A stretch of 64,000 bases of DNA from Pomacea canaliculata. Its lineage: Eukaryota; Mollusca; Gastropoda; Architaenioglossa; Ampullariidae. How positions within the stretch are numbered: position 1 is the first letter of the stretch; each line of letters begins with the position of its first letter. The position numbers and the translations under genes were made by a program. The notes under the pieces were generated by a model, which was given only the letters and a program-made list of their open reading frames with translations, was not told the DNA's origin and ran no database searches. This document shows positions 24,196 through 35,801 of the stretch, one piece after another. Location: NCBI RefSeq assembly GCF_003073045.1, contig NC_037592.1, positions 1,337,371 to 1,401,370 of the forward strand. Reading direction: 5' to 3'.

Positions 24196-26566
24196 GCCTG
24201 TGTGTGTGCGTTTGCGTGTGTGTGTGTGTACGTTTGTGCGTGTGTGTGCGTGCGTTTGCGTTTGTGTGTGTGCATTTGCGTGTGCGTGTGCGTTTGCGCG
24301 TGTGTGTTTGCATGTGTGTGTGCGTTTGCGCGCGCGCGTGTGTGTGTGTGTGTGCCCGCGCGCTCTAAACTACTAGTGTGTGTGTGTCAACCTGCTCGCT
24401 TATAACTGTGCTCTGCATGAGTGCTCCACTAACTGCTGTTGGCTGTGTTTACGTGATGTGAACGTATTGACAGCTCACACTTTGTTTGTTTGTTCATTAA
24501 TTAGTCTGTTGATTATCAAACATAACATGGATGCTGTCTGTCTGCTTCCAGTTTTGTTCATTTGCATTTGTTACATGTTTTTTCTCTGTCTACACTGTAA
24601 CAGTGGAATGATCTTATTGTTTATTATTACATTACAAGCTACAAACATTTGGCACCAGCGTGGACATACAACCTACAGGTAATCTACAGTGTAATCTACG
24701 GGTAATCTAAAGGTAATATGCAAGTCTCGGGATTTTTGTCGTGTGACAACAAGCTTAGAATTGTTGTCCAGCTGTGGCGTCACACTCAGCTGTACGTCAC
24801 AGCTGCTGTCACGTGCCACGTTTAGAAAGACAAACAATGTCACGATGTCTGTCGTCCATGTAGTGATTGTCACGATGTCTGTCGAGCGTTCCGGGCAGTG
24901 GGTACACATACCACGACCTCACACATCAGTCAGCGAATGCTGTTGAAGTTTTCGTCGTAGGAGCACGGTGCCAGGCATAGTTGTCTTGATACTTGTTTTT
25001 CTTGTCGTTGTTTGTTGATGACTGTGGTAAGAGTTGGAAGTCGCCCACTGTGACTAGATATTTAGTAAGCGAGCTGTGACTAGGAAAGCCTCCCATAATG
25101 TCGTTGGTTGTAACGTTGGTGTACTCATCGCTGCAGCGGCAAGAAGAAGCGGGACTTCACAGACGAACAACGGTACCAACTGCTCCGCTCACTCGTGGAG
25201 AGGGCCGCCCTGGAGAACGCCGCCAACCTCCCCAACTGGTGAGACCTGCACTCAGCATGACAGGGATGTGTCAGGACATCCACACACACACATAGACACT
25301 CTGTACACACACATAGACACACAGACACACACTGTACACACACACACACACACACACTCTGCATACACACACAGACACACTCTGTACACACATGTATGTG
25401 TCTACTTAGTGACTGGATAACACATTGTCAGTCTGTACATTCAAGGGAGCGCACTGCCATGTTGATATCCCTGGCACTGACATGACTTACTTCCCTTCAC
25501 CATCACAACCTCATTTACTTTCTGTACTTGTCTGTGTACAAATCTCGTGTATAGTTCTACAGTATCAAAGACACAAAATACATTTGTGTCACATTTATTC
25601 TTTGTTTTCTTTATTTCAACTGGTTCAGTCATGCGACTAACCCATCGCATGCTTTCAGCTGACCCCGCAATGACTCCGCCTAAAACATTCATACCTCCTT
25701 TATCTCTTCATACCTTCATCCATTGCTGTACATTCTATCTCTATCTTTATGTTGTTCAGTGTGCCTGTATGAACCTCACTGTTATCTTTCACTTATCATT
25801 ACTGGTCTGCACAGAGGGTGATCTATCTTGGTCGTGATGCCGCGTGTTATGAGTTATTATTATTAAACTTTGTATAAGAAAAAGTCACGTGCTGCACATG
25901 GCTCAGAAAATGTAACTGTCAATCTCTTTTGACGGAGTTACTAGGCTCTTGTGATCAAAGCTTCTTTGACAATCATACCCAGTCTTTTGGGAGAGTGGGG
26001 AGGGGATGGTAGCAGATGAAGCGCAATGTTAATACATGATTAGTCATTATCTAATATACAACTAACACTTTATCAAATTATGCAACAAACTCATAATAAT
26101 TACACGCGCGACTATGATCGATGCACACACACACCGAAGGACAGAGAAACACGTGCACATGTTACGGACACGAGGCTGTGGCATGCACTAGGCGCACCTC
26201 CCAGACTGGGAAAAGGTCGTGGGTGCTGCTGACCTTATCACCTGACGCCGACTGCGGAAATGAAGTGTCCTGGCTGTGGCTGTCGTCAGAGTGTAAAACA
26301 CCTTCACAGCGAGTGCTGTCACCTGTTTCAGCAGTTCGACTCACACGCCAGGTAACCCCACCTAACACGTGGTCACGTGACACCCATGGGGTGTAAAGGG
26401 GTCAGACTGCCCCAGGGTCGTCTTCTCATGTTGGCGCCAAAACATTCTTGTCACAAGTCTCCGTGAAACGGTTGCCTTGCCAACAGGTTTCCATTTTCAC
26501 TTGGGGGCTAAACTAACCTGTGTTTAGGAAACCCGTAAACGCATTTTGTCAATCTTCTGTTGCAGA
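20502..26566 (+). CDS. secreted peptide-hormone precursor yielding an amidated 33-residue peptide (four exons)
   Basis: Exons: 20502-20596 (preceded by acceptor GTTGTTGCAG and start context CACGGCCATGG), 23596-23703, 25137-25238, and a last one at 26566 whose first base completes the stop. Together they encode 101 residues. Residues 1-24 form a signal peptide with a likely cut at SSQA|SPVP. A furin-type RVRR site follows. The mature peptide of 33 residues then starts SSSDQRIAELQALL and ends VAHGQFDPLRI. Directly after it comes GKKKR, giving C-terminal amidation. The peptide looks like a short amphipathic helix, a Gly-rich turn (TGNGG) and a fixed amide end. An acidic/hydrophobic flanking peptide (DFTDEQRYQLL to NLPN) ends the precursor. 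Size and layout (signal, peptide, GKR, flank) fit CRF/DH44, calcitonin/DH31 or NPY-class precursors, but I cannot assign a family. The Ile codon before GKKKR is split between exons (AT|C) and needs donor AAT|GTAGGT at 23704. The CRE/TATA promoter fits a neuroendocrine gene. Confidence 0.65.
20640..20790. repeat. minisatellite, unit about 50-57 bp
   Basis: Repeats of TTAACATCTATGTCTAGTGAG and TATAATATTAATGTTTAGTG in two to three diverged copies. Confidence 0.8.
21004..21038. repeat. tandem GCTGTAGAT (9 bp)
   Basis: Four consecutive copies of a 9-bp unit. Confidence 0.9.
22294..22313 (+). promoter_or_regulatory. triple TGACCT repeat spaced by one base (DR1-type)
   Basis: TGACCT occurs at 22294-22299, 22301-22306 and 22308-22313, each separated by a single G. 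This is the same half-site as in the promoter cluster at 10.86 kb. It may be an intronic nuclear-receptor element or a chance simple repeat. Confidence 0.35.
23704..25136 (+). other. intron of the peptide-hormone gene
   Basis: It runs from AAT|GTAGGT to CTCATCGCTGCAG. It holds three TGACGTCA octamers within 70 bases (about 23.80-23.86 kb) and a long GT microsatellite. No exon was found in it. Confidence 0.5.
23960..24395. repeat. long interrupted (GT)n microsatellite
   Basis: More than 400 bases of TGTGTG interrupted by TTTGCC, TTTGCG and TTTGTG words. The several long frames here are low-complexity Cys/Val or Thr/His and are not genes. Confidence 0.95.
25239..26565 (+). other. last intron of the peptide-hormone gene
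   Basis: It begins CTG|GTGAGA and ends TCTTCTGTTGCAG. It includes a CA microsatellite at about 25281-25400 and a perfect GTCACGTGAC at 26372-26381. Confidence 0.45.
25281..25400. repeat. (CA)n microsatellite
   Basis: Interrupted CACACA/ACTCTGTACACA repeat. Confidence 0.9.
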
Positions 26567-26930
26567 TCGTGCATCTCCTGTTGTTACCACCACCGGTGAA
26601 TCGGTCCTCGTCAAACGTTTCAGCATCAACATCGCCCCTCCAGCCCTTGGCTCCCTCCCCACCTGTGCTGCATGGACTCACCCACCCCATCGTACAATGC
26701 CAGAGTGATGTGCTCTTGTCTGTGTCTGCTGTCAGCGGCCACTGCCTGGACCACCCGACCGCCAAGTCAGGTCCCCGCAGGACTGACGACAACAACGATG
26801 ACTGTCTACATCAGTGACGACACTAGCAGAGGACAGTCTGGTGTCCCAACACCTGGCCTCACACAATCACTTGCTGTGAAGGGAGGACGAAGGCTGTTTG
26901 ATTAATAAAATCTTCCACACTGTCATCGCA
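26566..26930 (+). other. predicted 3'-terminal exon of the peptide-hormone gene
   Basis: A strong acceptor (AATCTTCTGTTGCAG) precedes the exon. Exon three ends in TG and this exon begins with A, so the join creates TGA. The rest would be 3' UTR ending after AATAAA at 26904-26909, with GT-rich sequence (AATGTGTGGT) some 45 bases on. A frame through the exon is open but cannot be reached in phase. Confidence 0.5.
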
Positions 26931-29570
26931 AGACTCAGCTTCATTGGCATGAATGTGTGGTACAGAGCTGAGTGTCTTGTGATCGATTCTTGTGTTGGGC
27001 TTTGTTTATCTATTTGTTTGTTTGCTTTGCTTACTGCACCAGTGTGTGTGGTTAGTTGAAACTCGGATGACAACCTCTCTAAACATTTCTAAATGACGAA
27101 AGTTTTGAAAACAATCATGTTTCATTCGTACCGGAAAGTTCAGCTGCAACCAGAATTCCTATCTTCCCCTCCAGTCATCACTGCCCGTAGCTTTCCAAGT
27201 CCTTCACTTGCTCCCTCACTTTGTGAACTGATGATGTTGTACATTGGTCAGTGTGCAGACCTACACTTTGGCAACAGGCAAGGGAGGGGGAGGGGGAGGT
27301 ACTTGTTGGGAAAAGATACAATGGCACCTGTGCATCCTAAACCAAAAAGACCGGCAACGAAGGTTACAAAGGGTATCTGAGTACAAAGACTGAACCGTCC
27401 ATCCGTCCAGACTTTTTCACACCACACTATCATCATCTGCAACTCCTACTACCACCATAGCTTCTACCAATGACAGTGAAAACTTCAAGTGTCGGCATAA
27501 TCAGACCGTGTCTGGGCCCCTCATCAGTTCCTGCTACGAATAGTGATAATCACTACACACTATTAATTAATGCAAATTATTAGTAAAGTAATTAGTAGTA
27601 TTGCGGCAGAATGATGTACGACCAGAAACAGTCTTCAAAAACGTCGGATCCGCGCGGGCCGTATGTTGCCCACCCCTGAGTTAAAAGCTACACCAGTCAG
27701 TCAGGTACACTTCGCTGATTGCTGAGCAGGTAGGTGCGTGTGGTAGCGAGGGCAAGTCGTTGCCCTGGGCAACATGGGGAACTGCAGGACCCACAATATC
27801 CTCCTCTAGAGGTTAGACCCTCACTTTGCCCCGGGCAGATGACTTACTCGCTAACTACTGCCCCAGGGACTCACTAACACCAGAGGGTGTGACCAACAGT
27901 CACCACAGGTGAGACAACACCTGGACTTGTCAATACACATCCACAGATAGACTCACGGCGTAGTGTGACGGATAACAGAAGGTAAACCTCGTTGTTTTAT
28001 TCCACAGATAATAACAGCGATAAACTTGACATAATCTGAGTGTGACTGCTGACTACAGTGACAAACTTCAAGGCTTTGATTAAACAACAAATAAACAACT
28101 TCCAAAAGTCTACCTACACAGACTTGACAACAACTTTGTAGAACTCACGTAGACACAGTGTACAGAGGACAGGTGACAACACCCAGGTGTCAATGTTACG
28201 ATCTGTGTGTGTGTTGATGAAGACAAAGATCAACACTCTGTGCCACTGCCATGTCTGGTGTCAGTGTCAGTGTCAGTGTCAGCACAGTCGACTGAAGAAG
28301 TTGAAGAAAGAGAATAACATTTGTAACAAGTGCGACGACCTTTGGCAGGTTGGTAACGAAACCACTCGGGGGCTGATCGCCAACAAAAACTTGCCGTGGG
28401 GGTGAGAGGGGAAAAACAAACATAAGACGATATCCCTCCCTCCCCACCCTCTCTCACCCTCCCTTCCCCTCCCCAACAGTCCTGGGCTGACGTGTGTTTG
28501 TGAGCACTGTATCTTGCTAACACTGTGTTGTGATGATTTGAAAGTTAAAGTAGTCGACAGCTAGACACCAGTGTTGACCTCACCTTTGACACGTTGACCC
28601 CAACACATAACAACGATATTCTAAAGAACACAATTACTCGGTCCAAGGGAGTTTAATGACACATAGCAATGAGACTGTGGTACAGGTACCGGCCTGGCAG
28701 GCTGTAGATGTTTGCACCGTTGTGTACACAAACTTTTAGTCAAAGCCGCCGCCAGCTGGAGTAACCCTGGGTGAGATCAGCCTTGCGGATATCCTTCACA
28801 CGTTGGCATCAACAGCAGAGTCTCGCACTGACCTCATCAAAGGTCGTGACAGCAGCCAGCATATCAGACCGTCAAGTACACAGTGCTGTGCGTGTGTTCG
28901 TGCGTGTGTACGTGTGTGGACAACGGGGTCGGGGTGTGAGTCAGCACAGAGCAACAGAGGTGTTAGCAAGTTCTGGAAGTAGACGACTTTCCACAAGACT
29001 GCCAGGTTCCAGCCTGCTCGCACCCTGCGCGACGGGTGTTTGACCCCAGCCTCGTCTCTGACCCCACTGCGAGATCAGTGACGCGAACGTCAGCACGCAC
29101 CTACGCACTGGGGGTCTGTCTGACGTCACGAGACCGTAACATAGCCAAGCGCGCGCTGACCCACCTCGTCACGAGCGCTCAGGCTTGTGGGTCGGTCGTC
29201 CCCCACCACAAACTGCAGCGACTACCTCCGGTGATATCGCAGCAATAGTTTTACACCTAGACGGTGCCTGGAGGTAAGTGAGACACCTACACATGCCATC
29301 GTTGACAGGTGTGCGACTGCAGTGGCACCCGTGGGGTGTGGTCAGCACCAGGTGCTCTGGTCTAGAGAGCGTATAGCCACTAGCCGTATAGCCGCATAGC
29401 CACATAGTCATGCTTACGTGAAGCCGTCTGCCGAGAAGGGAAGCTGTACTCGAGATGCAGGCCGATACACTTGTGTCTTTTAGAAAAAATAAAACAGAAA
29501 CAACTTCATCTTCATCTCTCCGCTTTGCCTTCCACTTTCAGGAGAGATAGCCAAGCCTGCATCACTTCAC
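26931..29570. other. intergenic, no gene supported
   Basis: Includes a GTCAGT hexamer repeat at about 28257-28280, two short stretches of G/C-rich unique sequence (28.7-29.25 kb) and AGCC(A/G)(C/T)ATAG repeats near 29.39 kb. Short open fragments on the - strand at 28.75-28.87 kb have no consistent splice structure. Confidence 0.4.
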
Positions 29571-29638
29571 AGAGGTGAGCACTGTTCACTGGGAAACACT
29601 CCAATATTCTTGTGAGGCCAACAATCACCGCAAGAGCA

Positions 29639-30517
29639 ATGGCCGCTCGTCCAAACTCCAACACCAGCGAATCGACTTCCGCATCCAGCGGGGTAAACGA
29701 GGTCAGCGGGACCGGCTCCAGCAGGCAGTGGATGTCGTGTGGCGGCCCCATCCTCTTCACAGGTACGTGGGACGTAGAAGTGACGTATTTCACAGGTGAT
29801 TGGAAGTACTTAGTTTGTAATACTTTGTACAATAGTTTGTATGATTTTTCGGGGAAGGTACCCTAGACACAGTGAACCCCTTAGATTCATCCTACGGTAA
29901 AGAGGCTACGAGACTACATTGGAGTGTAGCACAGAATGAGAACGCATTTTCCAGAGACCTTTCGCGGTCGTTAGTCTCGTGGACAGCTTCACATGAGGGT
30001 GGTGCCCATCTCTGACTTCCCCAACACCCAAGGCCGTCAGGTACCCATTCCCGCCAGGTGAGTCTACTGGGGTATCGATCACCAGTCCTCAGCTCACTAG
30101 CCCACCCTGTTTCCCTCACAGAAAGTAGAGACAGACAGGTGTAAGTGTGGTGACACATTTCGTAATTAGTACAGGAGGCGGTAAGTAGAGTAAGACTTTG
30201 AAAACTGCATGAGCCAGTGTGTGGAGGCGGGTAGCTTGTATGATTGAGGGACGCTGAGCTGTCAGTTCGAGTCCTGTTTGTGACCTGTTCACTGTGTGCC
30301 ACCAGGTCCGGGTGGCCTGAGGGACTACCGAGCTCAGGTCTCCGCCGACAACCAGTCTGTGGGCATCGGCAGCCGGTCAGGGGAGGCCACCAGTGACCTG
30401 GCCTACCTCAGTCGCCAGCCACCCGGCTATTCCTTCCCCTTGGCAAAGCACGGGCGTGTGGGGGAGATCGGGTGGCCCGTGGAAACCTTCAAGACTGTCA
30501 AAGGCTTTCAAAATTAA
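29639..30517 (+). CDS. small two-exon protein of unknown function (111 residues)
   Basis: Exon one runs 29639-29762, starting GAGCAATGG (G at -3 and +4) and ending TTCACAG|GTACGT. Exon two runs 30306-30517, after GTGCCACCAG, to TAA. The join is in phase and splits a Gly codon. The product has a Ser/Thr/Asn-rich first 30 residues, then WMSCGGPILFTGPGGLRDYR, and ends with a basic/aromatic segment containing PPGYSFPLAKHGRVGEIGWP. There is no signal peptide, membrane helix or zinc motif, so it is probably cytosolic. Codons in exon two favour G or C at position three (CTG, GGC, GTC, CAG), which supports real coding. An alternative is that exon one extends upstream to a weak acceptor at 29616 and joins the peptide-hormone gene in phase through TG|G. 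I prefer a separate gene because that gene already has its own 3' end. Family unknown. Confidence 0.5.
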
Positions 30518-30558
30518 CCAGCTTCTGAAAACATTTTATGCTGTTACTTTTATTGTAA

Positions 30559-30663
30559 CACACACACACACACCTACCCACCCACTATTCCACACACTCA
30601 GAGACTTACACACACAAGACGTAAACACACACACACTCACACACTCCTTCACACGCTCACATA
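30559..30663. repeat. (CA)n microsatellite
   Basis: CACACA runs interrupted by CTACCCACCC and AGACTTACAC. Confidence 0.9.
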
Positions 30664-31062
30664 AAAGATTACACAAAATGTGGGATGTTGCCGGCCTGTG
30701 GCCACTGGATGCTGACTGTCGCCTGTTGCTGTGTGATTTGACCACAACTAGTATCCCAGGACTGATGGCAGACGATTTTGTACAGTTAACTGCTAAAACG
30801 AGGCTAGAGACGACATAGCTTCCGGTTTAGTCACAGTCTTTGTTACGGCTCGCCGAGACTAACAGCGGAGAACACCAGAGACTAAGTGTTGGTCTCGGCA
30901 GACAGACAGCAGTCCACCTGTACACACCTGTTGACGATGTGACACATGGCGTCTGCTGGCTTCCACTGTGGCCAGTGATATTTATAGCTGAACAACAGAG
31001 GGTGGTGTTCAGTGCTCTTGACGAGCTTTGGCTTCTGAAAAGACATTGTATTCTAATACTTT

Positions 31063-31206
31063 GAGACACACACACACACACCACACACAAACACACACAC
31101 AGACCACACACATAGACCACACACACATATACTCACACACAGACCACACACACACACAGACCACACACACATATACACACACACACACAGACCACACACA
31201 CACACT
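31063..31206. repeat. (CA)n microsatellite with AGACCACA interruptions
   Basis: Higher-order repeat of CACACAGACCACACACATA. Frames across it are artefacts. Confidence 0.95.
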
Positions 31207-31888
31207 AATGCCGAAGCAGTATTTTGATGGAACAAACGAAGTATTTTATTTAACTGTTTGCCTTTCTGTGCTCTTGTTGCTATAAAGAATTTTAATGAGA
31301 ACTATAGTTTTTAATTAAATATTTGCTAGTGTGTTCGTGTGCTTGTGAGTGCATATGTGGCTTTGTAAGTGTGTTTGTATCTGTGAATACATTTTTGAGT
31401 ATGTGTGTGTGTGTCTCTGTTCTTAATTATTCTCATCTAATGATGATGGTGGCTGTTGTCAGAACACTTTTCCCTGTCGTCTCTTTCCTTCTTTACATTA
31501 TCTCTTCGTTCTGTCTTTCTGTTCTCTCTCTTACTCTGTGTGTGAGTGCTTGCGTGCGTGCGTGTGTGTTTGTGCGTGCATGCGTGTGTGTGCACGCGCC
31601 TGTTTATACTGCGCGGTGGTGACTGGGTAAAACTGAGTGAACGGCGGAGACTCTGCAGAAACAAAGAACGATGACACACACACACACCTTGCCAGGAAAG
31701 AATTAAAATGTTGTGTGGTGATTTGGCTACTTAAAGTAGTTCCCGACAAGTTATTCTGGGTTCGCAAAGATCAGGAGTCGGCGCAATCATGACACAGGAA
31801 ATGTCAAAGGTCACAGGCACAGACTAACCCTGACCTTTACACAAGCACGTGACCTCAGCACAGACACGTGACCTTTAAGGCAAGGTGT

Positions 31889-34800
31889 TTATCGTCGCGC
31901 CACCAAGGTGCGCACCAGCCCGTGAAGATCAGGGGCGATAATTAGCGCCGCCACCACACTCAGCGCCAAGATGGCGGCCAGGCCGCTGACGACACACGAC
32001 GGACGCCAGTCCTGGGCGGAGGTCAGACGTCGGATGGTGGCCGACAGGTTGCGATGGTCGAGCAGCAGCTCCTGTTTGATGGCCTCGGTCTTGTAGTCCA
32101 GCGGCACGGTCAGCACGGCCTGCAGGAGGACACACTGACAGCGGGTCTCCGGGGCCGCCTGCTGTCCTCCTCCTGTCGCCACCTCCGACACAGAGTTGCT
32201 GGTCGTGGACAGGCTTGAAGATGGCGCAGCAAGCGTACCTGATGATGTGTCAACGACGTTTTGTGATGTAGATGACGGGCGTCCATTTCCGTCGTCTACT
32301 GTTGCAGATGCCAGGCGCAGAGGTGGCGTGGCGGCAAGCCAAGAGGTCATTGGGTCATGAGAGTCTTTCTTGAGAGAGTTCGTCAGAAAATCGCCATTGA
32401 GCGATGCTTCAGTAGCTGTTAGTAGTGAGCGGTGATCACTGGCTACCCAAGAAGACAAGAGGTGCTGCTTGATGTATCGATGCTTCTAGAGCCATAATCG
32501 GACACAGGTTCATCAACACGACTTGTGCGCAGTCCCGACAGGATGTCGCCGCTCTGTACCTTTGACCTGTCTTCAGAGGTCAGCAAGGGATCACTTAAGG
32601 TCAACGCAAGGCCACTCGACCTGGAGAACAGTGACCTCCAGCCTCACCCATCGTGCATGCTGCCTGCTGCTCTCAAAATCAAACGAACTTAGTGAACTTA
32701 GCACAGAATAGCGGGCGTCAGACGAGGTCGGCGAGGCAGCACTGACTGCTGGGCGTCAGAGACACTCAGGTGGATGGCCGCGGACATCGTGACGGGTCGT
32801 GGCCTGGAGACACTGGAGTCGCCATACTCGGCTGTGACAGTAAAACGTGACCCAAGATCAGGTGGATGTGAGGTCATTTCCGGGCTGAGATCCCACGTGA
32901 CCGCGGTAGGCGTCAGACTTGATGGTGGCGAGACACTGGGCGTTGGGAGGGTTACAGCTCGGGAAGTCTCCGCCATAGTTACTGATGACGTAACAAGTTC
33001 CAGAAGATTCTCTGTCTGACTGGGATGCTCGCTGACAACAGGACTTGAGAAAACAGACGTTTCCATGGTGACCACATCTTCAGAGCGGGAACATCCAGTA
33101 GGGAACCTGCCATGGAACATGTCATGGTAAAAAGTCTTGACTCGGAGAAGTCACAGCATGTGACACACGACAATCCCCCCAATCTACCTGTCACTGACCT
33201 CCTGGTCTTGTCTTCTCGACTTCTACTTATGAGTTGCTTCAAGTAAGAAAGGAAGAAAGTAAAATATGATGAAGATCGATTAAAAATAGAGTTTTCAAGA
33301 AGAATTTTTAAAACTGAAAAAGTACCTAGAGCTCTCTTTGTTTTGTTTTGTTTTTTGTTTTGTAGTAAGTGAAAGGATGAATGCACCCACAGCAACTCAG
33401 GAAGCTAGATGTGTGTTCGTCCATCAGTGAAACCATTATCCTGACTGAAGAGATTAAAATAAATCAAAGCCAAGGGTTCTAACATACACAACAATCTGTA
33501 TTCGTGAGACAGACATACAATATCTGGTGTGCCACATTCTAGCTCTGTGGCGCAGTCAACAAATGAAGAATAACAGCGAAAGCCGAGAGGAAAGACCCGG
33601 ATGTTCAGGTAAACAAAAACTTCCCGCAGCTGGGAATAAAAACAAAGGTTAGCTTGTATCTTGTTTATGTGATCTCACGACAAGCACCATACACAAACAC
33701 ATTATTCCAGCTTGCCGGAGAGGATGCAGGAAACATTCTGTCATCACTTTTCCACCCGGGGAGTTAAATATACAAAACATTAGTCGCATTTCTTCTCACC
33801 TCTGAAAGTCTGACAACAAGTTGCGAGCACTTGCTACTTGTCCCCCCGACAACCCCAGGACCCTAAACACCTTCAGTGAACAGATGGAGGATGGAGGAAA
33901 CAAGCTGTGCAGCCTCCTGAGGACAGACTTTGACAGAAGCTGTGTCTTGCCCTGTACTTACTGTGTTGCTTGACTGGGGTCCGGGTGCAGCCCTGTAACA
34001 GACAGAACCACGGAGTAAAAACACAGAAATGCCGGTCAAGGCTCAACTACCGTCCTTCCCTCGCTCACAAGGGCACAAACACTCAGTGAGTTCAGCTTCC
34101 GGACCTGCAGTTGTCTTCCCAAAAAGTTGACCCTGTTCTTCCGGTCACCATTCTGCTCAGTCATCTGTCAACGTTTCCGGCACTGACAGCATCTCGGTGA
34201 GGCATCCAAGATGGCGATGCTAGCAATGAAGGTGGATGGGGAGAAGAGAGGAGGCAGGGAAGGGAAAGATGGAAAGGATGGAAGTAGGGGGGGGGGAAGA
34301 CAACTGTGTTAAATACGCGGCAGGCTGCAGAGAGAACGGGACAGAAATCACAACAGGGAGAATAGGAGGAAGGCACAGCCAGCCAGTCAGACAACCAGAC
34401 ACGCAGACTGCTACACAGACAGGCAGTGTAGGCGGTCAGACTGACTAACAGACTGACTAACAGACTGACTAACAGTCTACTAACAGCCTCTACTCACCTG
34501 GACTACCTTCACAAAGAAAGAAGTATTCACTTGTCTGCAGCTGGCCAGCCAGCCTGATCTCCCCCTGCTCCACAGTCACCACAGCTCCGTCATGGGCCAG
34601 CTGCGGCTCATTATCTCCCCACCAAAGGGAGTCAACTGAGCTGCCATCGCCCCACTCAAATGTGGAACCTGCCATAATGACAAAACATCAACTAAGTTCT
34701 CCCCTCGTGCTGTGTGAAATGTATTGCCCGTTGGTGGCAGTTGCCGTCAGCATTCCATGACAAATAAAAGAAGTAGGAATCAAGGGGAATAACGCAACAG

Positions 34801-35751
34801 CAAAACCCGAGTTATCACCCTTGATATCTCACAAAATAAGATTTCTTTCAAACGTGACTTGCTATGCTTGTTTACAAATTTATCTTATTTAAATTATACA
34901 CGTTTTCAAAATATTGCATTTGTTAATCAGTCAGTTGCACTTTACAACTGTCAAATTATTTCCGTAATTAATCAACTAATTAATGTTGGCGTCCCGCTAG
35001 TGAGTGCAACCAGTACACAAGTGTCTATCAAAGCCTCGTTTCCACTCTGAGCTGATGTCGCCACTAGGCTCGTGGTGAGCTCACGGAGGTAGAAGAGTTT
35101 GTAGTGAGAGTACTTGCCTGATCGAGTGGCATCCACCCAGAACTGGCGCTGGGGGAAGACCTGCTGCAGGTACCCGTGCAGACCCTCCACACCACCTCGC
35201 AGACTTGCCAGCGACACGTTGCCCACCTGCTGTGCGCATGTCTGCCTTGCCGACAGGAAGTCTGTCGACCAGTTGGAGAAGCCGAAGTTGCGGAGTGGCG
35301 ACCCCAGTGCTGTCCACTCTAAGGTCACCGCGGACGGACCTGTGACAATGACCCAGCCTAGTGTCATGGCCTTGACCTCGACCTGCACGCACGAGAGCTG
35401 CTATCCACCCTCGTGGTGTTGTAATGATAAAGGAATGGATTTATTTTGTCTGCTCTTCCCATCTTTCCACAGAATCAGAAAACCACACAAGCATCTATTC
35501 ATCCTTTCTTGTCTCTCTACCAATCAGCACGTCCTTCCTTCCACAGCTGCATACCCTGGGTGCGCTCACACACGACAAAGCAGTCCTTCTCCTGTCCACT
35601 CATGCCCGCCAGTCGGACATCGTGAGTTTTGATGGTCAGTCTCGCCAGCAGGTCATAGGGGCCGGGCTCCTGGGGCGCCCAGAAACTGTCGTTCACCCAA
35701 GCACCATTGCCCCAACTGAAGGGGCTTCCTGAAAGACGAACAGCGCCAGTA

Positions 35752-35801
<50 letters not shown>

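Larger units (their letters stand above)
30518..31888. other. intergenic space between the two genes
   Basis: CA and GT microsatellites dominate. On the - strand an AATAAA (about 31245-31250) could end the receptor mRNA, giving a 3' UTR of some 640 bases. Confidence 0.45.

Noticed and set aside
23845..24405. Long Cys/Val and Thr/His frames
   Set aside because: Produced entirely by the GT microsatellite.
28750..28880. - strand fragments DMLAAVTTFDE and KADLTQGYSSWRRL or VTPAGGGFD
   Set aside because: They look like exon ends, but the implied introns are too short and the frames do not join.
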